Made by a program: the position numbers and the translations under genes
The notes under the pieces: model-generated
Seen by the model: the letters and a program-made list of their open reading frames with translations, nothing else
The model's database searches: none
Told to the model about the DNA's origin: nothing
Part shown: piece by piece, positions 17,901-24,842 of the stretch
Layout: each line of letters starts with the position of its first letter
Numbering within the stretch: the first letter of the stretch is position 1
Source of the DNA: Verrucomicrobiota bacterium
GTDB taxonomy: Bacteria; Verrucomicrobiota; Verrucomicrobiia; Limisphaerales; PALSA-1396
Direction of reading: 5' to 3'
Length of the DNA stretch: 64,000 bases
NCBI GenBank assembly: GCA_016200005.1
Contig: JACQFP010000064.1
Location: 1-64,000 of the forward strand

Positions 17901-18582
17901 TGCCGGAGGCATCCATGCGCGGCGTGAGGTTCGTGAGCGCGTTACGTCCGAGGATCGAGTCCGGAGCGCTGGCGCCTTTGGACGGTTTGTGGCGGCCGCG
18001 TTTTTGGAAGGCCGCTTTCCTCTCAATGTCCGGAATGCGGTAATCGCCGACGGTTGGAAACGCCTGCACGGTGATGTCGCGGTAAAAGCCGGCCGTGGCT
18101 TCGGGTTGTGCCAGCGTTCCCTCGAAATGCTGCGGGCCAGCAAGGTTCGTCTCGGTCCAGACGACTTCCTGCATGGATTGCTCGGGTTTGATCCACGGAC
18201 CGCCGCTGCCGTTCCAGCCAGCGTCATCGTTCATGTTCACCTCGAGACCGAGACGGCGCGCCTCATTGTGGACGTGTTTGAACAAGTCGCGCCAGCGCTG
18301 GCTCATGAAATCCGCCGGGCCGACGGGCGCGCCCTGGTCCACCTCCATGATGAGCACGCCGCCGATGCCGACGCGCTTCATCGCTTCGAGGTCGGCGGTG
18401 ATGCCGTTGCTGGTGATATTGCCGTTGAGCCAGAACCAATAGACCCACGGGCGGGCGTCCGGTGGTGGATGATCAAAACCTTTCGCCAATGCGTGGTTCA
18501 GGTCACGCGCGTAAATTGAATTCTGAGCGAGACCAATCATCAAAGTGAGAACGGTAAAAACTGCGTAGGTGGATTTTTTCAT
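14995..18582 (-). CDS. GH106 alpha-L-rhamnosidase, paralogue C, with tandem DUF3395-like domains
   Basis: 1195 residues with a signal peptide (VFTVLTLMIGLAQNSIYA), then ARPWVYWFWLNGNITSNGIT, MEVDQGAPVGPADFMSQRW and NGSGGPWIKPEQSMQ of the GH106 catalytic part. Before the C-terminal jelly-roll lies a tandem pair of ~77-residue repeats, each containing KARYGVxDDPQRTRDV, MAEGDDP and a DPxTIxL end. This pattern resembles DUF3395 of DnaJC11-type proteins. Other repeat-derived sequence (16591-16693) is translated in frame at LWSDGVMEKWSDEKKR and LQHSNTPTLHR. The stop overlaps the ATG of the next ORF (TGATG), and the gene follows the PPC gene by 21 bases, so it is in the leftward operon. Expected role: exported rhamnosidase. 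Confidence 0.88.
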   Translation of the reverse strand: MKKSTYAVFTVLTLMIGLAQNSIYARDLNHALAKGFDHPPPDARPWVYWFWLNGNITSNGITADLEAMKRVGIGGVLIMEVDQGAPVGPADFMSQRWRDLFKHVHNEARRLGLEVNMNDDAGWNGSGGPWIKPEQSMQEVVWTETNLAGPQHFEGTLAQPEATAGFYRDITVQAFPTVGDYRIPDIERKAAFQKRGRHKPSKGASAPDSILGRNALTNLTPRMDASGKLVWDVPPGNWTVIRFGHTSTGVENSPAPKSGRGLECDKLRKEGIEANFAGMMARLAADNKLKTGNQKPGLIATHIDSWENGTQNWTAKMREEFQRRRGYDLFPFLPVFTGRVIGSLEISERFLWDLRQTISELVIENYGGHFRELAHAAGMRFTCEAYGAPCDAIPYGGQCDEPMGEFWTPSGAIETCKAMASAGHVYGKTIIGAESSTSADQEKWREHPATLKSHGDRAFCEGINRFVFHRYALQPWTPERRPGMMMGPWGQHYERTQTWWEWTPAWHEYLARCQFMLRQGLFVADICYVQPEAPPQGPGDHKRGGYAWDGCTAHEVITRMSVKDGRIVLPDGMSYRVLALPWPQTMTPALLRKVKELVQAGATVLGPKPSASPGLSGYPQCDEEVKQLAQELWSDGVMEKWSDEKKRVRPLDSTLQHSNTPTLHRVIVSDSPEKVLAESGVSADFTSGQTLRFIHRTTGSAEIYFVANPQPHEFTTTCSFRVTGKIPELWWPDSGRIERAAMWQEQDGVTHVVVPFEPSGSVFVAFRERTSKSDPVVLVKRDGKAVLSAAPEPRLKIVVTKARYGVPDDPQRTRDVTQKVQRKADTGEFSFPVTTMAEGDDPAFKVEKTLVVDYTIDGKPYTVQARDPETIHLTREAVQVKVEKARYGVLDDPQRTRDVREKLQRLVDAGVSSFVVARMAEGDDPAVLVVKTLKLDATVNGERRHFTGTDPDTINLAPEIIPPRSTLAVRSGNNGGVRLETREPGEYELVSALGKTRHVTISAAPPVVDVSGPWQVRFAPGWGAPAQVFFDKLISWSEHSELGVKYFSGEAIYSKTLIVPSEMLGKGKELSLDLGRVAIMAEVKLNGRNLGTLWKPPFVVNITDAAKAGANKLEVRVVNLWPNRLIGDEQLPEDSERNPDGTLKKWPDWLEQGKPSPAGRFTFAMWRLWKKNDALLESGLIGPVRLVAVPTAVLK
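16591..16693. repeat. In-frame GGAGTGTT/CCATCACT repeat in GH106 C
   Basis: The same two-block element as 12724-12820: variants of GGAGTGTTGGGGTGTT at the left, CCATCACTCCATCACTCC at the right. It lies in the same loop of the paralogous enzyme and is read through without a stop. Confidence 0.75.
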
Positions 18583-18603
18583 GAGTGATCTGTTTTTGTT
18601 TTG

Positions 18604-20937
18604 CTATTGTCCGACGATTTCAAAGGGTATCGCGGGCAACGTTCCGATGGCTGCGCGCCTTTGCGGTCCTGGGTTCTTTCCGTTACCCGAACCGGTCAGG
18701 TTTTTCCCCGGCACGACATTGATAATCAGGTTGCCCGCCAGCCCCGGTTTGGTTTTCTTTGCGTCGCTTTGCAGCACGATCTCCGCGCCCCCGTTACCCG
18801 GCGAGATGTTTTGGATCGTGATTCCTTCCGGCGGCTCGTTCAACTCGAGGTCGAACCGATCGGCCAGCGCGATGGCAGGTGCCGCAATCTGGACGCGGGC
18901 CGTTCCGCCGACAGGAATTTTTAATTGTCCCTCATCAAGAATTCTGGCGGTGGCATTGAACGCCCGTCGTCCGGAAACGGCGACCAGCAGTTCTTTCGCA
19001 GGAACAAGATGCCGGTAGGCGAACGCTTGCATCATGTCGTCCGCCGGGACCGCGGCGCGAACAATCTCCTCACCGTTGATGATCGCGTGCCCCTCCAAAG
19101 CAAGGTTGACTGGCTCAAGCAGCGGTGTGGACGGCGCGGTCAAGGTGACGCGCACTTGATCTTGGTTTGCGGGCACTCGGCCACCGCTCAAGGTGAATCC
19201 CGGCGGCGCATTTTTCAATGCGAGCCCAATCTCGTTTGAGAATCCATCCTTCCGGAGCGCACGGACGGTGAGCGGTACGCTCACCCCGGCGCGCGCGTTG
19301 ATGCTGGACGGCACGACGCGCAATTCGAAATCGGGTCGTGGCGCGCTGAGGCGCAGGCGATAGGCGTATTCCGCGCCGCCGTGATGCTGCGCATCACCAA
19401 GGTGAACGTAGTAGCTGCCGTTTGTAGGCAACGTGACGCGGAGATAGGAATCGGCGTGGTGCGTGTTCAACCCTGAGGCGCTGTCGGCGTAGTCATCGTT
19501 GGAGGCGAGCAGCCGGCCGGTGGCATCGGTCAGTTTCAACAACGAGTCCAATGGCGAATCGAGTCTGCGTGCATAAACTTCCGCAACGAATTGGTCGCCG
19601 GCGCGGCCTTCGAACCGGAACACATCCGTCTCGCCGGACTGATCGATGCGCCCGTTCACAATTACGGGCAGTATGACCGGTTGTGCGGTGCTCGGCGAAT
19701 TGTTTGTCTCCCGTTGCAGACATTCCGGTAACGTGTCCACGGCAAGAGGCACAGGGTTGGAAATTTGCCGGACCGAAGTTTGTGTAGTTGGCAAGGGGCG
19801 CTGGTCATCGCAAACGGAAACCAGTTGTATTCCCGGCACGGTGTTCGTTCGCGTCAGACTGGTTGTCGGCAGATTCCAGCCGCGCAGTTCCACACTGGTT
19901 TCGTTGCCGAGTTTGCCGCCCAGGGGAAAGATGCTCGTCACAAATGGCAATTCCCCCAGCATGATGCGATAAACAAAATCTTCGCGACCGCGGTATATGG
20001 CGTCCTTGATCTCGATGATGTATTCGCCGTCCTTGGGAATCTTGTAATGCAGAACCGGGTCGGGATGGAAAGAGTAGTCGTCATCATACGCCAGTTCCTT
20101 TCCCTTTGCGTCGTAAAGCGCGAGGGTGGCCTGAAACCAGCCGGGCACGGCGTCGGCGAGATAGGGAATCAACTCGCGTGCGCTGACGACCGCCACGAGG
20201 TGCTGTCCCCCGCGCGCCGTAAAGCGAAATCGATCCACGGCGCCAGGAGTGATCTGGCCGTTCACAATCGCCGGCAGAGTGATCCGCAATTCGGACCGCG
20301 CGGGAGTCTTGATCGGCGTGCGGCCCAATCTTTCCAGAAAACGGTCGAGGTCCGGGTTGGCGGCTTTGGCCGGCGGTGCGGAGAATTCCGTCAGTGAACC
20401 GATGCAAAACTTGAGCGGGTTGGAGAGGCCAGCCAATGTTCCGAGCCGGATTTCCCGTTCGCCCGGTTCGGCGTTCGTGGCAAGTATCACGCGTACGATG
20501 ACGTTTTCTGCAATCGCGGGTGTTCCCTGCCGGTTGGGAGGATTCTTCAGAATTTTTCCGCGGATTTCCGCAATCGCTTTCTCGTCCGCCGATGACCAGA
20601 CATTTGTAGAAACGCGCGCACTGCCCTGGACACCCTTCCTGTTTTCCTTGAATGCCGCCTGTTTTTTATCCTGCAGCTCTCTCAGCTTATCTCGCAGGCG
20701 ATTGAAGTCACCTTGAGGCATTGGCTTGGTGAAATCAACGACGCTCGTCTGAACCCCTGTGCCGGAGACAAACACATTGCTGACACCGTCGAGAAATTGT
20801 CCACCGAGGGTAACCTGAAATGTCGTCCCTTGCCGGCCCCCCGCGGGATAAACGTAACCGATGTGAGGGGTGAATTGCTGCGCAGCCGCGACCGACGTTA
20901 ACGCAACGATGATACCGACAATGGCTTTTATTTTCAC
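18604..20937 (-). CDS. Secreted PPC-domain protein with IPT/TIG-like segments
   Basis: 777 residues. Signal peptide (AIVGIIVALTSVAAAQQ), then an IPT/TIG-like start (IGYVYPAGGRQGTTFQVTLG) that recurs at residues about 340-360 (SIFPLGGKLGNETSVELRGW). Two bacterial pre-peptidase C-terminal (PPC) domains follow the pattern VNGxIxxxxxxDxFRFxxxxGQ...LYDxxGKELAYDDD and VNGRIDQSGETDVFRFEGRA...LLASNDDYAD. The C-terminal part is Ig-like. Such proteins usually lie beside DUF1501 and DUF1549 genes in Planctomycetes and Verrucomicrobia, as here. They are thought to be cell-surface or periplasmic binding or scaffold proteins. No catalytic domain is visible. Confidence 0.8.
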   Translation of the reverse strand: MKIKAIVGIIVALTSVAAAQQFTPHIGYVYPAGGRQGTTFQVTLGGQFLDGVSNVFVSGTGVQTSVVDFTKPMPQGDFNRLRDKLRELQDKKQAAFKENRKGVQGSARVSTNVWSSADEKAIAEIRGKILKNPPNRQGTPAIAENVIVRVILATNAEPGEREIRLGTLAGLSNPLKFCIGSLTEFSAPPAKAANPDLDRFLERLGRTPIKTPARSELRITLPAIVNGQITPGAVDRFRFTARGGQHLVAVVSARELIPYLADAVPGWFQATLALYDAKGKELAYDDDYSFHPDPVLHYKIPKDGEYIIEIKDAIYRGREDFVYRIMLGELPFVTSIFPLGGKLGNETSVELRGWNLPTTSLTRTNTVPGIQLVSVCDDQRPLPTTQTSVRQISNPVPLAVDTLPECLQRETNNSPSTAQPVILPVIVNGRIDQSGETDVFRFEGRAGDQFVAEVYARRLDSPLDSLLKLTDATGRLLASNDDYADSASGLNTHHADSYLRVTLPTNGSYYVHLGDAQHHGGAEYAYRLRLSAPRPDFELRVVPSSINARAGVSVPLTVRALRKDGFSNEIGLALKNAPPGFTLSGGRVPANQDQVRVTLTAPSTPLLEPVNLALEGHAIINGEEIVRAAVPADDMMQAFAYRHLVPAKELLVAVSGRRAFNATARILDEGQLKIPVGGTARVQIAAPAIALADRFDLELNEPPEGITIQNISPGNGGAEIVLQSDAKKTKPGLAGNLIINVVPGKNLTGSGNGKNPGPQRRAAIGTLPAIPFEIVGQ

Positions 20938-20994
20938 AATCTGGTCTGCGTTGAATCGGCCTTGTGTTCTTTCGCAATTTTCATCGACTTTGGG

Positions 20995-21558
20995 TCACGG
21001 TTTCTGCAGGCGATAGAAGTGGTTGCCGGTGGGCGGATTGACGATGATCGTCTTGGTTGTGCCGTCGTCCTGAATCCCGCTGGTCACGTTGCTCCAGTTC
21101 AGCGAACTGACGCTGTTAATGTTCTGTTGCAGCGTCCAGCCCGGCGAAGGGGAAGGCCAGGAGACGGCCACCGTGTTGGTGGTCGTGCGGAAGATGGACA
21201 ACAATGGCGCGCCGGGTGTTTGGACCGCGTAGAGCGCCCAGAAACCGCCGGTGACGGAATACTGCCCGTTGGTCATCGGTCCGCCAGCGTCCGGCTGGCC
21301 GATGTTTCCGCTCACGGAATAAACGTCGCCCGTGCTCGTGCCGCCACCGCCGTCAATCGTGGACCAATCAATCGAGTATTGCGCGTATGCCGTGGATGCA
21401 AACAGAAGCACCAAGCACCAACTTCCAAGCACCAGAGAAACTCCACACTTCAAGCTCCAAGCCCGGGTGCGGATCACACGGCGCAACACAGATTTGGTTT
21501 GGTGTTTAGGATTTGGAATTTCTCTGGCTGTTGGTGCTTGGAATTTGGAGTTTTTCAT
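20995..21558 (-). CDS. Small secreted protein of the SIDWSTIDGGGG type
   Basis: 187 residues from the ATG at 21558, which has GAGGTG five bases upstream and lies eight bases past the previous gene's stop. The mature part starts with QYSIDWSTIDGGGGTSTGDV, then YSVSGNIGQPDAGGPMTNG and QYSVTGGFWALYAV. This repeat-poor secreted motif is common in this phylum and has unknown function. It ends like an Ig/fibronectin-like strand set (WTLQQNINSVSSLNWSNV, GNHFYRLQKP). The first ~50 residues (KNSKFQAPTAREIPNPKHQT) are translated from the dispersed repeat at 21406-21555, so the native start may be lost. Hydrophobic LVLGSWCLVLLFASTAYA serves as export signal. It may be a surface or matrix protein. Confidence 0.65.
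   Translation of the reverse strand: MKNSKFQAPTAREIPNPKHQTKSVLRRVIRTRAWSLKCGVSLVLGSWCLVLLFASTAYAQYSIDWSTIDGGGGTSTGDVYSVSGNIGQPDAGGPMTNGQYSVTGGFWALYAVQTPGAPLLSIFRTTTNTVAVSWPSPSPGWTLQQNINSVSSLNWSNVTSGIQDDGTTKTIIVNPPTGNHFYRLQKP
21406..21555. repeat. Inverted CCAAGCACCA-type repeat forming an N-terminus
   Basis: The left block (21406-21462, CCAAGCACCAACTTCCAAGC and AGAGAAACTCC variants) and the right block (21491-21555, the reverse complement type, with TTGGTGCTTGG and GGAATTTCTC) form an imperfect inverted pair. The minus strand is open throughout and supplies the N-terminus of the small secreted protein. Confidence 0.65.
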
Positions 21559-21566
21559 TTCGCACC

Positions 21567-23375
21567 TCAATTCTCGCGGTTCATCACTCGTTCCAGTTTT
21601 TCCAGTCGTTGTTTCAACTCGGCGATTTCCGTTTGCTTCTGTTTTAACTCGTCCGTGAGTTTTTGATTTAATCCCTGAATTGCCGCCAGTGCCACGCCGT
21701 GCAGGTCCGCGTCGTTGAGCGCGGTGGTGCTGTCATTGAGCGGGAATTGCCGGTGGAAATCCTGGGCCATCGGCCCGAGATGACGTTGCGAATAGCCCAC
21801 GTAACTCCACTCGGCCAGCGGCAGCCGCGCGAGCTTTTCCAGGACGCCGCGCACGTCCACGGGCGAGATTCGTTCCTTGGTGTTGCGGTCGCTGGTAAAA
21901 CTCCAACTGGCATTGCCAGGCACCCACCAGACGGTCTGATTGACGCCGGCATAACCGCTGGTGAAACGCACCCCGCCGTTGCAACGGAAACTGACCTCGT
22001 TATCTGCGGTGGAGTGAAAGAATCCGGCGCCTGGTGGAGAGGCTCCCCAGACGAAGGCGCCAACATGATCGGCTACCGCCCGATAGCCGGCGGCGAAACT
22101 GTTGCGCCCGTTTGCATAGTTTTCCACCCCGCCAGGCACCGTCGCCCCCGACCCGCTGCCGACATTATACCAGCCGCCCCCGACTGTGGCGTTGTCACCA
22201 CTGCTGCCGTTGTACACACCGCCGCCAATCGTCGCCCCGTAGGCGTTGTTGGTGTTGTGGATTCCGCCACCCACCGTCGCGTAAATCTCGCTGCACAGGT
22301 TGGCGACACCCCCGCCGACGGTCGCGTAAGACCCGCTGCTGACATTCAGCCAGCCGCCACCTACGGTAGCCTGACTGCCACTGCTGGTGTTGTCGTTGCC
22401 GCCGCCAACGGTGGCGGCGAAACCGCTGCCCGTGTTGCGGAGTCCACCGGCGACGGTGCCGAAATCGGCGGTGACCCTGTTGGTGGCTGGACTGCCAAAG
22501 TAGTCCCCCGCGCCGCCGCCGCCGATGGTGGCCCCAACTGCGTTCGATCCGACAGAATTAACCATTGCCCCGCCGATGAGATTGGGCGCGCCGTTCGTGT
22601 TGGGTTCAATGCGCAGTGCGCGTGTGCTGTTCACCTTGAGTTCCAGCGGTTGGTTGTCCGTCGTGCCCAGAAAGCTTGTGCCGGGCGTGGTGCCGGAGTT
22701 GCCGTTCAACTTCCAAAAGCTCGACGCGGTCAATCCTCCCAGCATCGCCGCGTTGACGTTGTTCAATCCGGCGCCGCTGCCACTGAAGCTGTTGCCGGCG
22801 TTGAGGAAGACAACAGGGTTGGCGTAGTTGCCGGCAAGCCGCCCGCCCGGCACGGTTCCACTCAGCAACTCAGAAGCATTCAGCGAAGTCAATCCCGCGC
22901 CGTTGCCGATAAAGTTGTTGGCGGTGTTTGCGAAAGTGACCTCGTTGGAGTAATTGCCGGCGAGCCGGCCGCTGGGCAGCACGCCGCTGATATTTCCGGC
23001 CAGCATCGCGTAGGGCGTGGCGGTGATGAGTTGGCGCGGTGCCAGGTCCGTGTAACCGCCGCCGCTGTCACCGGGCCGCACGCCGATTTCCAGCCAGAGA
23101 TTGGTGCCGGTGAACACGCCTGCCCCGAAGTCCACCGTCGCCGTGAACAGACCGTTGCTGACGATGACGTCCTCCACCTTGATCGGTCCGGCGAGGGGCA
23201 ATCCGCCGCTCGCCGAGGCAAACACAGCGAAAGTAAAGTCATTGCTGCCGTTGGCGGGAGTGCCGCCGTCGGCGAGACGACCTTGATAGGTGAAGGCGGT
23301 GCCTTGGGCGAACGTGTGACTGGCGCCGGTCAGAACAGCCAGTGTGATGAGTGAGAGCGGGATGAGCTTTTTCAT
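21567..23375 (-). CDS. YadA-head-like surface protein with S74 chaperone domain
   Basis: 602 residues from the ATG at 23375 (AGGA 8-11 bases upstream), with signal peptide IPLSLITLAVLTGASHTFAQ. Residues about 20-230 are a beta-rich N-terminal region (GTAFTYQGRLADGGTPANGS, LWLEIGVRPGDSGGGYTDLA). Then come about ten left-handed beta-roll repeats of the pattern ATVGGGxxNxxSGxxATVGG, as in YadA-type heads. The C-terminus is a peptidase S74 intramolecular chaperone with the Ser-Lys dyad motif SDRNTKERI, followed by LGPMAQDFHRQF and a coiled coil (KLTDELKQKQTEIAELKQRL). S74 domains trimerise fibres and then cleave themselves off, so a trimeric adhesin or fibre on the cell surface is expected. No phage genes lie nearby. 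Confidence 0.82.
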   Translation of the reverse strand: MKKLIPLSLITLAVLTGASHTFAQGTAFTYQGRLADGGTPANGSNDFTFAVFASASGGLPLAGPIKVEDVIVSNGLFTATVDFGAGVFTGTNLWLEIGVRPGDSGGGYTDLAPRQLITATPYAMLAGNISGVLPSGRLAGNYSNEVTFANTANNFIGNGAGLTSLNASELLSGTVPGGRLAGNYANPVVFLNAGNSFSGSGAGLNNVNAAMLGGLTASSFWKLNGNSGTTPGTSFLGTTDNQPLELKVNSTRALRIEPNTNGAPNLIGGAMVNSVGSNAVGATIGGGGAGDYFGSPATNRVTADFGTVAGGLRNTGSGFAATVGGGNDNTSSGSQATVGGGWLNVSSGSYATVGGGVANLCSEIYATVGGGIHNTNNAYGATIGGGVYNGSSGDNATVGGGWYNVGSGSGATVPGGVENYANGRNSFAAGYRAVADHVGAFVWGASPPGAGFFHSTADNEVSFRCNGGVRFTSGYAGVNQTVWWVPGNASWSFTSDRNTKERISPVDVRGVLEKLARLPLAEWSYVGYSQRHLGPMAQDFHRQFPLNDSTTALNDADLHGVALAAIQGLNQKLTDELKQKQTEIAELKQRLEKLERVMNREN

Positions 23376-23438
23376 AGGTGATTCCTGTTTCGGTTGAGGT
23401 TTGGCTGTTGCGAGTGTATTCATCGTGCGCTGAACTGC

Positions 23439-24827
23439 TCAAATGATTTCCTTCAACCGTCCTCCCGTCGTCACGCCATCCGCAGCCGACGGCGCGACGC
23501 GGACAGTCAGTCCTTGCGGATGCGGCAGCGTCGCGTTTGGGTCGATGCCCATCAGTTCATACATGCTCCCGATGAGGTCGGCTGGATACACGGGACGCTC
23601 CTTCAACTCTTCGCCCTTCGCATCCGACGCGCCGACGACCTGACCACCTTTGAATCCACCGCCTGCAACCACGGCGGAAAAAACCTTGCCCCAGTGGTTG
23701 CGTCCACCATTCCACGGCGCTTCCCATTGCACGCGCGGCGTGCGGCCGAATTCGCCGCTCCACCAGACAATGGTGCCGCCGAGCAATCCACGTTCGGACA
23801 AATCCTGGAGCAGCGTCGCGAGGGCCTTGTCCATCTCCGGCAGTTTGCGGCGCATCGTCTGGAAATGCTGTTTGTGGGTGTCCCAACCTTTGTAGTTGAT
23901 GGTGATGTAAGGCACGCCTTTCTCGACGAGCCGCCGCGCCATCAGGCACGACTGGCCGAAGGTGTTGCGGCCATAGCGGTCGCGCAGTTCGTCCTTCTCC
24001 TGCGACAAGTCGAACAACTTGCCGGCGTCGCCCAGAATCAATTCGTACGCCTGGTCCTCGGATTGATACAACGCCTTCAGCCGCGCATCACCCGGCATGG
24101 CGTTGCCGAGGGTGTTCAATTTATGCAGTAGGTCGCGGCGCGTTTTTTGCCGCGAATCAGAAATGCCCTGCGCAACGACGCCTTCCACGTTGAACCGCGC
24201 TGCCGCCGGGTCGCCGCCCGTGGCAAACGGTTTGTAGCGCGACCCCAGAAAGCCCGCTTCGGAGAAACGACCCTGTGGTTCGGTCAGCACGATGTAGGGC
24301 GGAATCAGCCCGGTGTAGCCGGCGTCATAACCTTTGAACAACGAGGTTACGGCGCCAACGCTGGGAAAAACATCCCGCCCGCCGGCGGCGCGTCCGGTTT
24401 GAACCAGGTAGGAGGCCGTCTCATGGCCGAAGTTGCCATGCGTCATGCCGCGGAGGATGGAATACTTGTCGGCCTGTTTCGCGAGCAGCGGCAGCAATTC
24501 ACCAATCTGGATGCCGTCCACGTTGGTGGGGATCGCGGTGTAGAGCGGACCGCAATAGTCGTAACCCGCACCCGGCTTGGGGTCGAACGTATCAATGTGA
24601 CAAGGCCCGCCCCACATCCAGATTTGAATGACAGATCTGGCTTTGGCTAGAGCCGTCGCGGCCAGAGTGCGAAGACCCCAGCCCTCGGCCAGCAGCAAGC
24701 CGGCGGCGCCGAAGAGACAACGGCGCATGGCCTCGCGGCGCGAGAGCGGCATGCCGCCCACGTTTGAAATCACGCGCGCTGAATCGCGATTCAATGCGCA
24801 GTCTGTTGAACTTGGTTGCGTGTTCAT
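23439..24827 (-). CDS. DUF1501 protein (sulfatase-like, twin-arginine signal)
   Basis: 462 residues. The N-terminus has a twin-arginine-like signal (PLSRREAMRRCLFGAAGLLL). It is followed by the DUF1501 hallmarks IQIWMWGGPCHIDTFDPKPG, LPLLAKQADKYSILRGMTHG, NFGHETASYLVQTGR, the metal-site-like WDTHKQHFQTMRRKLPEMDK, and the C-terminal VVWWSGEFGRTPRVQ and GRNHWGKVFSAVVAGGGFKG. DUF1501 belongs to the alkaline phosphatase/sulfatase superfamily; most members are exported and their substrates are unknown. The stop of the DUF1549/1553 gene is 15 bases upstream, the standard pairing in Planctomycetes and Verrucomicrobia. No deletion or frameshift is apparent. Confidence 0.9.
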   Translation of the reverse strand: MNTQPSSTDCALNRDSARVISNVGGMPLSRREAMRRCLFGAAGLLLAEGWGLRTLAATALAKARSVIQIWMWGGPCHIDTFDPKPGAGYDYCGPLYTAIPTNVDGIQIGELLPLLAKQADKYSILRGMTHGNFGHETASYLVQTGRAAGGRDVFPSVGAVTSLFKGYDAGYTGLIPPYIVLTEPQGRFSEAGFLGSRYKPFATGGDPAAARFNVEGVVAQGISDSRQKTRRDLLHKLNTLGNAMPGDARLKALYQSEDQAYELILGDAGKLFDLSQEKDELRDRYGRNTFGQSCLMARRLVEKGVPYITINYKGWDTHKQHFQTMRRKLPEMDKALATLLQDLSERGLLGGTIVWWSGEFGRTPRVQWEAPWNGGRNHWGKVFSAVVAGGGFKGGQVVGASDAKGEELKERPVYPADLIGSMYELMGIDPNATLPHPQGLTVRVAPSAADGVTTGGRLKEII

Positions 24828-24842
24828 GGATTGGCCTTTCGT

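Noticed and set aside
22100-22450. Regular repeats suggesting a CRISPR array
   Set aside because: These are the degenerate codons of YadA-type head repeats; the units are translated, differ from each other and have no constant spacer structure.
21699-23354. 551-codon plus-strand frame over the S74 protein
   Set aside because: It is open only because of the Gly/Ala-rich repeats on the other strand; no recognisable fold.
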